Source: an uncultured Lachnospiraceae bacterium (GTDB lineage: Bacteria > Bacillota > Clostridia > Lachnospirales > Lachnospiraceae). Taken from it: DNA of 64,000 bases. The position numbers and the translations under genes are program-made. Shown in pieces: positions 53,252 to 61,814 of the stretch. How positions within the stretch are numbered: the stretch's first letter is position 1; the number at the start of each line of letters is the position of its first letter. The stretch spans positions 1 to 64,000 of the forward strand of contig ONHF01000012.1 in the NCBI GenBank assembly GCA_900317555.1, given 5' to 3'. The notes under the pieces are model-generated. The model worked only from the letters and a program-made list of their open reading frames with translations. It made no database searches and was not told where the DNA came from.

Positions 53252-53713
53252 ATGGATGAAAAATATATGCTGCAGGCGATTAAACAGGCCGAAAAGGCCA
53301 TGGCGCTCGGGGAAGTTCCGATCGGCTGCGTGATCGTTCAGGACGGAAAAGTCATCGGCCGCGGCTATAACCGCAGAAATACCGACCACTCCACACTCTC
53401 GCACGCGGAAATAACCGCGATCCGCAAGGCCGGCAGAAAGACAGGCGACTGGCGGCTCGACGGTGCCGTGCTCTACTGCACGCTGGAGCCCTGTCCCATG
53501 TGCGCCGGTGCGATCGAACAGGCGCGTATAGACCGCGTCGTGATCGGAGCGCCCAGCGACAAGTCCGGGTGCTGCGGTTCTATACTGAACATTGTCGACA
53601 ACCCGCTCCTCATGCATCAGTCCGAAGTGACACGCGGTGTTCTGATGCCGCAGTGCAGGGAACTGTTAAAGCGCTTTTTCCGGCAGATGCGCTCCCGCGC
53701 ATCCGGGACTTGA
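53252..53713 (+). CDS. tadA: tRNA adenosine(34) deaminase
   Basis: The 153-residue zinc deaminase converts A34 to inosine in tRNA-Arg(ACG). It has HAEITAI with the zinc His and catalytic Glu, and the zinc-binding LEPCPMCAGAI. ADRVVIGAPS-like and CCGSILNIVDNPLLMHQSEVTRGVL complete the family pattern. AAGGGA precedes the ATG at 53252; a longer frame to 53159 adds a non-conserved basic extension. The SRP RNA promoter overlaps its stop codon. This tadA-SRP RNA order is common in Firmicutes. Confidence 0.94.
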   Translation: MDEKYMLQAIKQAEKAMALGEVPIGCVIVQDGKVIGRGYNRRNTDHSTLSHAEITAIRKAGRKTGDWRLDGAVLYCTLEPCPMCAGAIEQARIDRVVIGAPSDKSGCCGSILNIVDNPLLMHQSEVTRGVLMPQCRELLKRFFRQMRSRASGT

Positions 53714-53738
53714 AAAAACGCGCCGGATTGTATATAGT
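53710..53738 (+). promoter_or_regulatory. Promoter of the SRP RNA
   Basis: TTGAAA (53710-53715) overlaps the tadA stop and is followed after 17 bases by TATAGT (53733-53738). Transcription should start near 53745, about 30 bases before the folded RNA core. Confidence 0.75.
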
Positions 53739-53776
53739 CTTACTGTCACGTTATTGTGACCGGCGGATATTTCCGC

Positions 53777-53882
53777 AGCCCTGCCGGGTCTTGCGCAATG
53801 AATCCTGCGAACCGTGTCAGATCGGGAACGAAGCAGCACTAAGCAGATCCTTTCATGTGCCGTAAGGGTGCCTGGCAGGGCT
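53777..53882 (+). ncRNA. ffs: Signal recognition particle RNA (small bacterial type)
   Basis: The sequence contains the conserved SRP domain IV hairpin: GTGTCAGATCG, a GGAA tetraloop, CGAAGCAGCACTAAGCAG, and the closing helix AGCCCTGCC (53777-53785) with GGCAGGGCT (53874-53882). The RNA binds Ffh and FtsY for co-translational membrane targeting. It is about 106 nt, without an obvious Alu domain. CGGA/TCCG followed by TCTTTTT about ten bases later may be the terminator. Confidence 0.93.
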
Positions 53883-53927
53883 CCGGAAGTGTCCGTCTTT
53901 TTGTATTGTTTTGCGAGGTTTTTACTG

Positions 53928-54944
53928 ATGCCGAGAGAAGCTATTCCATCCGGTATATTGGATCTTTCCCACTGCGTTCTCTGCCCGCGGGAATGCGGCG
54001 CGGACCGTCTGCACGGAAAGACAGGAAGATGCGGGGAAGGTGCCTTCCTTCGCGCGGCGAGAGCAGCTCTTTTGTATTATGAAGAGCCCTGCATCAGCGG
54101 AAGGCAGGGGAGCGGTGCGGTCTTTTTCGACGGCTGTAACATGGGCTGCGTGTTCTGCCAGAACCATACGATTTCCGGAGGTTCTTCCGCTTCCCGCCCC
54201 GCGTGGGGACTCACCGCGGAGGACCTTGTGCAGATCTTTCGGGATCTGCAGACACAGGGCGCCGCGAACATCAATCTGGTCACGCCATCCCATGTCGTGC
54301 CGTTTCTGCTCCCGGCGCTGAAAAAGGCGAGGCAAAACGGACTTTCCATTCCCGTCGTCTACAATACGGCATCTTATGAAAAGGCGGAAGCGCTTCGCGC
54401 GCTGGACGGGCTCGTGGATATCTATCTGCCGGATCTGAAATTTTATTCGGGTGAGCTTTCTGCGCGGTATGCAGGCACGGAAGACTATTTCCGGTTTGCG
54501 GCAGAAGCGATTGACGAGATGGTGCGCCAGCAGCCGCTGCCGGTTTTTGCGGACGGGACACACGCGCTGGACGAGGAAGATGACAGGAATGACCCTTTGA
54601 TGACAAAAGGTGTCATTGTGCGGCATATGGTCATGCCGGGGCATACAGAGGATTCCAAAAAGGTGATCCGCTATCTGCATGAGCGCTACGGAAATCAGAT
54701 TTTTATCAGCATCATGAATCAGTATACGCCCATGCCCGCGGTAAAAGATGATCCTCTTCTTTCGAGGACGGTTTCCGAAAAAGAATATGATGAAGTCGTG
54801 AACTTCGCGGTTTCGATCGGTGTAGAAAACGGTTTTCTCCAGGAAGGAGGAACCGTGTCCGAAAGCTTTATCCCTAAGTTTGACGGAACCGGTGTTTCCC
54901 GTTTCAGTAATCCTTCTTCTCGAGATATTTCAGGTAATTCATGA
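53928..54944 (+). CDS. COG1313 radical SAM protein (PflX/PflA-like)
   Basis: The 338-residue enzyme has the radical SAM 4Fe-4S motif CNMGCVFC (Cys-x3-Cys-x2-Cys) near residues 69-76, preceded by an extra Cys-rich head (CVLCPRECGADRLHGKTGRCGEG). VTPSHVVPFLLPAL, IYLPDLKFYSGEL and VMPGHTEDSKKVIRYL match the COG1313 group, often annotated as pyruvate formate-lyase activase-like. The true target protein is unknown; no glycyl-radical enzyme is adjacent. The ATG at 53928 has GAGG upstream, and longer frames run into the SRP RNA. Its last 41 bases overlap the convergent CdaR-type gene. Confidence 0.88.
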   Translation: MPREAIPSGILDLSHCVLCPRECGADRLHGKTGRCGEGAFLRAARAALLYYEEPCISGRQGSGAVFFDGCNMGCVFCQNHTISGGSSASRPAWGLTAEDLVQIFRDLQTQGAANINLVTPSHVVPFLLPALKKARQNGLSIPVVYNTASYEKAEALRALDGLVDIYLPDLKFYSGELSARYAGTEDYFRFAAEAIDEMVRQQPLPVFADGTHALDEEDDRNDPLMTKGVIVRHMVMPGHTEDSKKVIRYLHERYGNQIFISIMNQYTPMPAVKDDPLLSRTVSEKEYDEVVNFAVSIGVENGFLQEGGTVSESFIPKFDGTGVSRFSNPSSRDISGNS

Positions 54945-55992
54945 CCATCAGTGCGATTTTGAAGGTCATCGCATCGTCAAAAATGCGGATATCCAGTCCT
55001 GTTGTCTTCTGGAGCTTCTCGATCCGGTAGACCAGCGTGTTCCTGTGGATAAAAAGCTTTCTGGACGTTTCTGAAACATTCAGGCTGTTCTCGAGAAAAG
55101 CGTTGATGGTCGAGAGCGTCTCGTTATCGAGATCATACGGCACATGATCTCCGAAAACCTCGTGAATGAACGTCTCGCACAGGTTTGAAGGCAGCTGGTA
55201 AATCAGCCGTCCTATGCCGAGCTCCGCGTAAGAAGTAACCAGCCGCTCCGCGTAGAAAATCTTGCCGACATCGAGCGCCATTTTTGCTTCTTTGTATGAT
55301 TTCGAGAGGTCATTCAGATCCAGAATTATGCTGCCGAACGCCGCGCGGGCCTTGACCATGGCCTCCGTATTCAGCATGTCCACGGCCGTCTGCGCCGCCG
55401 CGTTCAGACTTTCGTAATCGTCTTCACGGTCAAGCGACTTAATGACAATTACACTGTTCTCATCGACTTCGGTCAGATAGTCTCCGTTCTGCGTTGTGAA
55501 AATGCTGCCGAGCAGCTCTCCCGCAACCGAATCTCCTTCCGCCATCGTTTCGACGACAATGACGGCGCGGGGGCCGGTGCAGCTGATATGAAGCTTTTTC
55601 GCCCGGTTGTGTATGTCCACCTGCAGCAGATTGTCCAGCAGCAGGTTCTGGAAGAAGTTGTTCCGGTCATACTTCTCTTTGTAGGCAATCATCAGATTCT
55701 GAACTTCGCTGACCGCGATTTTGGCAACCATCAGCGTATGCTCGCCGCGGCCGATCGCCGTCAGAATGTAGGAGACTTCATCGTCCTCGAATACCTTCAT
55801 CAGATAATGATCCCCGATGATCTGCGAGTCCACCGAAGAGCCCGCAAAGCCCGCAACCGTCTGCGTGGAAGGAATCACAGCGCCGGATGTCATTGCGAAC
55901 AGCTGACCGTTCAGATCCTGCATGCAGAATTCCACTTTTGTAATCGCCGTTAGTTCTTCGAGACATTGTTTCACGATTTGTGCCGATAACAT
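54904..55992 (-). CDS. CdaR/PucR-type helix-turn-helix regulator
   Basis: The 362-residue regulator has an N-terminal sugar-diacid-recognition-like domain (about 1-130, VKQCLEELTAITKVEFCMQDLNGQL), a GGDEF-like central domain, and a C-terminal PucR helix-turn-helix (about 295-355, TINAFLENSLNVSETSRKLFIHRNTLVYRIEKLQKTTGLDIR). GGGGC precedes the ATG. Members regulate sugar-acid or purine metabolism, but no such genes are nearby. It lies between the COG1313 gene (convergent, 41-base overlap) and the MsmK-type ATPase terminator. Confidence 0.86.
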   Translation of the reverse strand: MLSAQIVKQCLEELTAITKVEFCMQDLNGQLFAMTSGAVIPSTQTVAGFAGSSVDSQIIGDHYLMKVFEDDEVSYILTAIGRGEHTLMVAKIAVSEVQNLMIAYKEKYDRNNFFQNLLLDNLLQVDIHNRAKKLHISCTGPRAVIVVETMAEGDSVAGELLGSIFTTQNGDYLTEVDENSVIVIKSLDREDDYESLNAAAQTAVDMLNTEAMVKARAAFGSIILDLNDLSKSYKEAKMALDVGKIFYAERLVTSYAELGIGRLIYQLPSNLCETFIHEVFGDHVPYDLDNETLSTINAFLENSLNVSETSRKLFIHRNTLVYRIEKLQKTTGLDIRIFDDAMTFKIALMVMNYLKYLEKKDY

Positions 55993-56092
55993 AAGCTGCC
56001 CCTTTCTGTCTGTAAGGTGAACAGATTTTCATGCCTGTTTTGTCTGTCTTTTGGTTCCATTTTACAATTTCATGTTCGTGAAAACAATACAA

Positions 56093-56124
56093 AAGGCATC
56101 CGCCCCGTACAGGACGAATGCCTT
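56093..56124 (-). terminator. Terminator of the MsmK-type ATPase gene
   Basis: On the minus strand AAGGCATTCG (56124-56115), a 12-nt loop and CGGATGCCTT (56102-56093) followed by TTGTATTG form a stem of nine to ten pairs about 50 bases after the ATPase stop. Confidence 0.7.
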
Positions 56125-56174
56125 GCAACTGCGTATTTGTTTACGCCGCGGTATACACCGGGCTGAAAAAGCTT

Positions 56175-57290
56175 TTAGTTGGTGATGGTCTTCTCTGTTT
56201 CCTTGTCGAAGAGATGAATCTTTTCGATATCGAAAGCAAGCTTGATGGTATCGCCGACCTGTGCCTTGGTTCTGGGATTGACACGGGCTGTGAAAGGCGT
56301 GTTGTCGATATCAAAATACAGGAAGACTTCAGCGCCCAGAAGCTCACGGACATTGATCTTGCTCTGGAAAACAGGAGCGCCCTCTTCCGGAATGGTCTCC
56401 TCGTCCAGATCCGCGATATGCTCGGGACGGATGCCGACAGTAACGGTCTTGCCATTATAGCCGCCGTCAATGACCGCCTTTGCCTTTGCTGGTGTCAGCG
56501 GAATATCAATGCCTGCAACCGTAACGCATGCCTTGCTGCCGTTCACCTTGACAACGCCGTCAACAAAGTTCATCTGCGGAGATCCCATGAAGCCCGCAAC
56601 GAAGAGGTTGCCGGGATCATCATACAGGTGCTGCGGTGTGTCGACCTGCTGAACAACGCCGTCCTTCATTACGACGATTCTGGTGCCCAGTGTCATAGCC
56701 TCGGTCTGGTCATGTGTTACATAGATGATCGTTGTGCCGAGTCTCTGATGGAGCTTGGCGATTTCGGATCTCATCTGAACACGGAGCTTCGCGTCCAGGT
56801 TGGAGAGAGGCTCGTCCATCAGGAATACTTTCGGGTTACGGACAATAGCACGTCCCATCGCGACACGCTGTCTCTGGCCGCCGGAAAGAGCCTTGGGCTT
56901 ACGGTCGAGGAGCTGTGTCAGATCCAGAATCTTCGCCGCGTTCTTAACCATCGTATCGATCTGATCCTTCGGAACCTTGCGGAGCTTGAGGCCGAATGCC
57001 ATGTTGTCATACACGGTCATATGCGGATACAGCGCGTAGTTCTGGAAAACCATCGCGATATCACGGTCCTTGGGCTCTACATCATTCATGACCTTGCCGT
57101 CAATCTTGAGTGTGCCGCTCGAGATATCTTCAAGTCCTGCGATCATACGCAGTGTTGTAGACTTTCCGCAGCCGGAAGGTCCTACAAAGATGATGAATTC
57201 CTTGTCCTCAATATCCAGATTGAAATCCTTGACAGCTTCAAATCCATTGGGATACTTTTTGTAAATGTGCTCCAGATTCAGACTTGCCAT
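56175..57290 (-). CDS. MsmK/UgpC-type sugar ABC transporter ATPase
   Basis: The 371-residue protein has Walker A GPSGCGKS (37-44), signature LSGGQRQR, Walker B VFLMDEPLSNLDAKLR and the C-terminal OB-type regulatory domain (VGIRPEHIAD, SKINVRELLGAEVFLYFDIDNTPFTAR). It is encoded alone, with its own terminator, and no permease genes adjacent. MsmK-type ATPases often energise several carbohydrate importers; the lplB-lplC-receptor operon in this window has no ATPase and is an attractive partner. The start has GGGAGGG upstream. Confidence 0.94.
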   Translation of the reverse strand: MASLNLEHIYKKYPNGFEAVKDFNLDIEDKEFIIFVGPSGCGKSTTLRMIAGLEDISSGTLKIDGKVMNDVEPKDRDIAMVFQNYALYPHMTVYDNMAFGLKLRKVPKDQIDTMVKNAAKILDLTQLLDRKPKALSGGQRQRVAMGRAIVRNPKVFLMDEPLSNLDAKLRVQMRSEIAKLHQRLGTTIIYVTHDQTEAMTLGTRIVVMKDGVVQQVDTPQHLYDDPGNLFVAGFMGSPQMNFVDGVVKVNGSKACVTVAGIDIPLTPAKAKAVIDGGYNGKTVTVGIRPEHIADLDEETIPEEGAPVFQSKINVRELLGAEVFLYFDIDNTPFTARVNPRTKAQVGDTIKLAFDIEKIHLFDKETEKTITN

Positions 57291-57402
57291 TGATACCCTC
57301 CCCGAAATATACGGAATATTTCTGTTTCAAACTGATAACAGTATATCGGAAATCATACGTGCGGTATACGGCGCATTTGCCCAAACTTTTTCTGATTTTC
57401 AT

Positions 57403-57432
57403 ATGAAAAAATGCGGCATTCCTGCCGCATTT
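57403..57432 (-). terminator. Terminator of the rpe-map-metG-yesL operon
   Basis: On the minus strand AAATGCGGCA (57432-57423), a 4-nt loop and TGCCGCATTT (57418-57409), continuing into TTTCAT, form a perfect 10-bp intrinsic terminator 60 bases after the yesL stop. Confidence 0.88.
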
Positions 57433-57491
57433 CCAATTTACATAGACAATTTTCACAATGCTTTGACTGATTTGCGTTCAGAATCACCAAA

Positions 57492-58238
57492 TCACAGCTT
57501 CTGCTCTGTCTGATTCTCATCCTCCGCGCTTTCTTTGTCTTCCTCCATCTGTCTTCGCAGTTCCGTATAAGCCTTCTCTTTTTCCTCTTCCGAGGAGACA
57601 TCATCCACGCCGTCTTCCCCTCTGTCTTCCGGCTCGAACTTTTTGAATACCGGGCTGTACATCCATGCACATACATAGGCCGGCAGCGAAATGCCGAACA
57701 TCAGAAGCACCGGAAACGCGTACACAAAAAGGGCAAAAACAGCCGCCGGTACCGCCCAGATCACTGTCATAAGAAGCGTTCTCGGAAGCTGCGCGACCAT
57801 CAGCAGAATCGCGTTCTTGACGTTAACACTGACCGGGTTCTCAAAACGCATGATCAGCGGAAAAATCCACTGTACGGTCATGAACAGCACCATCGCGGCC
57901 GCGGACAGGATATAAATCATAAAATGCGGCAGCACATCCGGATTCTGCCGGATCAGCATGATATCCACGATAAAGAACGCAAAGAGTACAAGATAAAACA
58001 GCCAGACTGCTGTTGCCTGTTTGAAATTATCCTTGAATGCCCTGAAATATGTTTTGACAATGTAGCCGTCCTCATCTCTGACCATCCGCAGCAGAACATA
58101 ATGCATTGCCGTAATCGCGGCCCCCGCCGTAAATACCGGAACGCAGCAGACAAGTGTCAGCACATTGAGTATCATCAGGTTCGCTGCTTTGGTCAGAAAC
58201 CTTGTCAGAGGACTGTCCAGTCCGAAAATTTTATCCAT
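57492..58238 (-). CDS. YesL-family (DUF624) membrane protein
   Basis: The 248-residue protein has about five membrane helices, with the family start FGLDSPLTRFLTKAANLMILNVLTLVCCVPVFTAGAAITAMHYVLLRMVRDEDGYI read in pieces and SFRAFKDNFKQAT-type loop (TYFRAFKDNFKQATAVWLFYLV). It ends in an acidic tail (EEDKESAEDENQTEQKL). YesL proteins are often encoded with YesMN and Lpl-type sugar importers and are thought to act in transporter or sensor membranes, without a proven role. Here it is the last gene of the metG unit, far from the sugar genes. Confidence 0.88.
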   Translation of the reverse strand: MDKIFGLDSPLTRFLTKAANLMILNVLTLVCCVPVFTAGAAITAMHYVLLRMVRDEDGYIVKTYFRAFKDNFKQATAVWLFYLVLFAFFIVDIMLIRQNPDVLPHFMIYILSAAAMVLFMTVQWIFPLIMRFENPVSVNVKNAILLMVAQLPRTLLMTVIWAVPAAVFALFVYAFPVLLMFGISLPAYVCAWMYSPVFKKFEPEDRGEDGVDDVSSEEEKEKAYTELRRQMEEDKESAEDENQTEQKL

Positions 58239-58270
58239 ACCGATTCCCTCTCCGCTCTTTCGCGGTTACC

Positions 58271-58888
58271 CTATAACTTGTCGATCATGGAACTGATCAA
58301 GTCCTTCAGGCGGTCCTTCAGAGATTCCTTTGCGTCGTCAACGATTTTCTGTGTCTGTTCCTGTACTGCTCCGCCTGCCTGTTCGATCATCTGACTTCCC
58401 GCGATGCCGGCCTGCTCGACAAGCTTTTCGCTGGCGTCTCCTGCCTTTCTGGCAATGCTGCTGCCGGCGTCTCCCACCTTCTCTGAAATGCTGCTGCCGG
58501 CATCTCCCGCCTTCCTGGAAAAGCCGCTTTCCTGCCCGCCGGCGGCGTCCGGAATCTCACCCCTCGCCGCATTATCCTGCCCGCCGGTTTCCCTGGAACT
58601 GCCTGCTCCCGCTTCTGCGGCGGCGTCCGGCCTCTGCCCGCGGGCAGTCAGCGTATGCACAATGGCAGATGGAGAAAGTCCGATATCATCCAGCCGCTCC
58701 ATTGCTTCGAGGAACTTCCGCCGCTCTCCCTCAAGGAAATTGTCGGTATTCTTCGTCGAAACGTTCTGCGAGCCGGAAGGCGCGTGGATTTCCGCAGATA
58801 CTGTAACAGGCGGAAAAGCCGCAGCGACCGTAAGGGCCACTGCAGCAGTCACAATCCGCCTTTTGTATTGTCCGTGCTGTTTTTTCAT
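58271..58888 (-). CDS. Secreted protein with amphipathic 11-residue-type repeats
   Basis: The 205-residue protein has a signal peptide (Lys/Arg start, TAAVALTVAAAFPPVTVSA, likely cleavage after Ala32) and no membrane anchor. After an acidic helix (ERRKFLEAMERLDDIG) it becomes Gly/Ala/Gln-rich. The C-terminal half repeats KAGDAGSS, KVGDAGSS and KAGDASEK, then VEQAGIAGSQMIEQAGGAVQEQ and a final amphipathic KDRLKDLISSMIDKL. This resembles LEA/apolipoprotein-like helical repeats. The start at 58888, six bases after the metG stop, has a poor ribosome site, so it may be translated by reinitiation. The function is unknown. Confidence 0.65.
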   Translation of the reverse strand: MKKQHGQYKRRIVTAAVALTVAAAFPPVTVSAEIHAPSGSQNVSTKNTDNFLEGERRKFLEAMERLDDIGLSPSAIVHTLTARGQRPDAAAEAGAGSSRETGGQDNAARGEIPDAAGGQESGFSRKAGDAGSSISEKVGDAGSSIARKAGDASEKLVEQAGIAGSQMIEQAGGAVQEQTQKIVDDAKESLKDRLKDLISSMIDKL

Positions 58889-58894
58889 AAACAA

Positions 58895-60904
58895 TCAGCT
58901 GATCAGCGATCCCGAAGAAATGTTCCGGTTTTCGTCAGGCGTCATGAGAGCCAGCGTACCGTCTTCACCCTCCGCGCAAAGCAGCATGCCTTCCGAAAGA
59001 ACGCCGGCAAGCTTTGCAGGCTTTAAATTGCAAAGAACCATGACTTTCTTTCCGACCATCTCTTCGGGAGAATAACTGCCGCGGATGCCGGATACGATCT
59101 GTTTTGTCTCACTGCCGATTCTTACTTTGGAGCAGAGAAGCTTTTTCGATTTCGGCACTGCCTCACAGGCAATGATTTCACCGACACGAAGCTCGAGCTT
59201 TGCGAAATCTTCGATCTGCGTCTGCGGTTTATGCGCCTGTTCGCTTTCCTTCAGGGCGCCGCCTTCCTTCTTCGCGTCGCCCGTCTCGCCTCTGGCGGCT
59301 GCGGCAGCTGCCTCCGCCTTCTGCTTTTCAACAATGACGCCGACCTTTTTCATGACTTCTTTTTCATCGAGCCTTGCAAAAAGCGTCCCGGGATTCTCCG
59401 TCACTTTTGTTCCCGAGGGATACAGACCGAAGGTATCCAGTGTGTCAAAATCACGCAGCTTTGTATTCAGCTGCAGCGCGATCTTCTCTGCCGTCTCCGG
59501 CATGAAAGGAGCAAGCAGCGAGGCGCCCATGATGATGCCTTCGGTCAGATTGTACATCACAGTCGAAAGCCGGTCCGCCTTCGCGGGATCCTTTGCCAGA
59601 ATCCACGGCTCCGTCTCGTCAATATATTTATTGAGGCGCTTGAATACCGCAAAGATATCCTTTAACGCGTCTGAGACGCGAAGGCCGTCCATATCTTTCG
59701 AGACGTTCCCGTACGCCGACGTGCAGACCGCTTTAAGGTCATCGTCAACCGGTTCGTCCGCGCCCTTATTGCATGTGACACCGCCGAAATACTTGTTGCT
59801 CATCGACACGGTTCTCTTGACAAGGTTGCCGAGCGTATTCGCGAGGTCGCTGTTGAAGCGCTCCGTAACAAGCTCCCATGTAATCACGCCGTCCTGTTCA
59901 AACGGCATATCATGCAAAACAAAATAGCGCACGCCGTCAACCCCGAAGAGATCCGCCATATCGTCCGCGTAAATGACGTTTCCCTTGGACTTGGACATCT
60001 TCTCTCCGCCCTGTAAGAGCCACGGGTGGCCGAATACCTGTTTCGGAAGCGGCAGATCCAGTGTCATCAGGAAGATCGGCCAGTAAATTGTATGGAAGCG
60101 TACAATATCCTTGCCGATCAGGTGAAGATCTGCCGGCCAGTATTTATTAAACTCATCCGAAGAATGACCGTCCGCGTCATAGCCGATGCCCGTGATGTAG
60201 TTGGTCAGGGCGTCCAGCCAGACGTAAACGACATGCTTCGGGTCAAAGTCTACGGGAATTCCCCACTTGAACGAGGTTCTTGAAACGCACAGATCCTGCA
60301 GTCCGGGCTTCAGGAAGTTGTTGATCATCTCGTTCTTTCTGGATTCGGGTTCGATGAAATGCGGATGCGACTCGATATAGTCCATGAGTCTGTCCGCGTA
60401 TTTGCTCATCCGGAAGAAGTACGCCTCTTCCTTTTCTTCATGCACCGTGCTGCCGCAGACCGGGCATTTGTCCCCGTCAACCAGCTGCGACTTTGTATAG
60501 AACGCCTCGCACTCGGTACAGTACATGCCGTTGTAAGAGCCGAGATAAATGTCGCCCTGATCATAGAGCCTGCGGAAAATCTTCTGCACCTGCTTCTCAT
60601 GGTCTTCATCTGTCGTGCGGATAAAGCGGTCATAGGAAGTGTTCATCAGATCCCAGATTTTTTTGATCTCGCCAGCCTTTTCATCGACAAAGGCCTTCGG
60701 TGTCATATGCGCCTGCGCCGCACGCTCCTCGATTTTCTGGCCGTGTTCATCCGAACCTGTCTGGAAGTGCACGTCATAGCCGTCCGCTCTCTTCCATCTG
60801 GCAATACTGTCCGCCATGATGATTTCGTATGTATTGCCGATATGCGGCTTTCCGGACGTGTAGGCGATCGCTGTCGTAATATAATATTTTCCCTTATTCT
60901 GCAT
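58895..60904 (-). CDS. metG: Methionyl-tRNA synthetase
   Basis: The 669-residue enzyme charges tRNA-Met. It has the HIGH-type PHIGN (20-24), zinc-binding Cys pairs CTECEAFY and CPVCGS (about 127-150), KMSKS near residue 300, the anticodon-binding helical domain and a C-terminal tRNA-binding OB domain (FAKLELRVGEIIACEAVPKSKKLLCSKVRIG) joined by an Ala/Glu/Lys-rich linker. GAAAGGG precedes the ATG. It is in an operon with map and rpe and has no T-box of its own. Confidence 0.97.
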   Translation of the reverse strand: MQNKGKYYITTAIAYTSGKPHIGNTYEIIMADSIARWKRADGYDVHFQTGSDEHGQKIEERAAQAHMTPKAFVDEKAGEIKKIWDLMNTSYDRFIRTTDEDHEKQVQKIFRRLYDQGDIYLGSYNGMYCTECEAFYTKSQLVDGDKCPVCGSTVHEEKEEAYFFRMSKYADRLMDYIESHPHFIEPESRKNEMINNFLKPGLQDLCVSRTSFKWGIPVDFDPKHVVYVWLDALTNYITGIGYDADGHSSDEFNKYWPADLHLIGKDIVRFHTIYWPIFLMTLDLPLPKQVFGHPWLLQGGEKMSKSKGNVIYADDMADLFGVDGVRYFVLHDMPFEQDGVITWELVTERFNSDLANTLGNLVKRTVSMSNKYFGGVTCNKGADEPVDDDLKAVCTSAYGNVSKDMDGLRVSDALKDIFAVFKRLNKYIDETEPWILAKDPAKADRLSTVMYNLTEGIIMGASLLAPFMPETAEKIALQLNTKLRDFDTLDTFGLYPSGTKVTENPGTLFARLDEKEVMKKVGVIVEKQKAEAAAAAARGETGDAKKEGGALKESEQAHKPQTQIEDFAKLELRVGEIIACEAVPKSKKLLCSKVRIGSETKQIVSGIRGSYSPEEMVGKKVMVLCNLKPAKLAGVLSEGMLLCAEGEDGTLALMTPDENRNISSGSLIS

Positions 60905-60935
60905 ATTTACCCTTTCTCCTGCCGGGCTTTCGTAC

Positions 60936-61814
60936 TCAGTACGTAATCAGTTCATATCCGTCGTCCGTGACAAGGACCTGCACTTCCCACTGCGCCGACG
61001 GCTTGCCGTCATCCGTATAAATAGACCAGCCGTTGCTGTCGTCCTCATAGATGCGGTCCGTGCCCATGTTGACCATGGGTTCAATGGTAAAACACATGCC
61101 GGGCACCATCAGCATCTCGGTACCGGGCTTTGAGACATAACTTACGTACGGATCTTCATGGAACTCGCAGCCGCAGCCGTGGCCGCCGATTTCCCTGACA
61201 ACCGAATATCCGTTGTCCAGCGCGTGCTGATAAACCGCATTACCCATGTCACCCAGAAATGTCCAGGGTTTTACATGCTCCATGCCGATCTGCACACATT
61301 CCTTTGTGACATCAACAAGCTTTTTCCACGAAGGGTCTACATTTCCGATGCAGAACATGCGGGAAGAATCCGAGAAATAGCCGTTTAGAATTGTGGAACA
61401 GTCGACATTGACAATATCTCCATCCTTTAAAATGACCTTATCCGAGGGAATTCCATGGCATACCTGATCATTGACCGACGTGCAGACACTCTTGGGATAG
61501 CCTTCATAGTGAAGGTCTGCCGGAATGCCGCCCATCTTCACGGTTGTGTTGTAAACAATATCATCAATTTCCTGCGTGGACATGCCCGCATGGATTTTGT
61601 CCGCGACTTCATCCAGAACAGCGATGTTAATCACCGCGCTCTTCCTGATCCCTTCAACATCTTTCGGCGTCTTGATAATGCTTCTGTCCGGTACAACAGC
61701 GCCCCTTACCTCAAACTCCCGGATTTTCTCGTCAAATGCCTCATGGCAGTGCTTGTATTTCTTTCCGCTGCCGCACCAGCACGGTGCGTTGCGGTCATAT
61801 TTTGTCATCTTCAT
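60936..61814 (-). CDS. map: Methionine aminopeptidase type I with SEC-C zinc knuckle
   Basis: The 292-residue enzyme removes initiator methionine. An N-terminal SEC-C motif (NAPCWCGSGKKYKHCHEAF, Cys-x-Cys-x8-Cys-His) precedes the pita-bread catalytic domain, with metal and substrate residues in VNDQVCHGIP, VNVDCSTILNGYFSDSSRMF, EIGGHGCGCEFHEDP and CFTIEPMVNMG. The knuckle probably docks at the ribosome, as known for SecA and some MetAPs. Its ATG overlaps the rpe stop by four bases, and metG follows after 31 bases. Confidence 0.95.
   Translation of the reverse strand: MKMTKYDRNAPCWCGSGKKYKHCHEAFDEKIREFEVRGAVVPDRSIIKTPKDVEGIRKSAVINIAVLDEVADKIHAGMSTQEIDDIVYNTTVKMGGIPADLHYEGYPKSVCTSVNDQVCHGIPSDKVILKDGDIVNVDCSTILNGYFSDSSRMFCIGNVDPSWKKLVDVTKECVQIGMEHVKPWTFLGDMGNAVYQHALDNGYSVVREIGGHGCGCEFHEDPYVSYVSKPGTEMLMVPGMCFTIEPMVNMGTDRIYEDDSNGWSIYTDDGKPSAQWEVQVLVTDDGYELITY

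Noticed and set aside
53027-53617. Minus-strand open frame across tadA
   Set aside because: It is the antisense of an intact deaminase with zinc-binding and catalytic residues.
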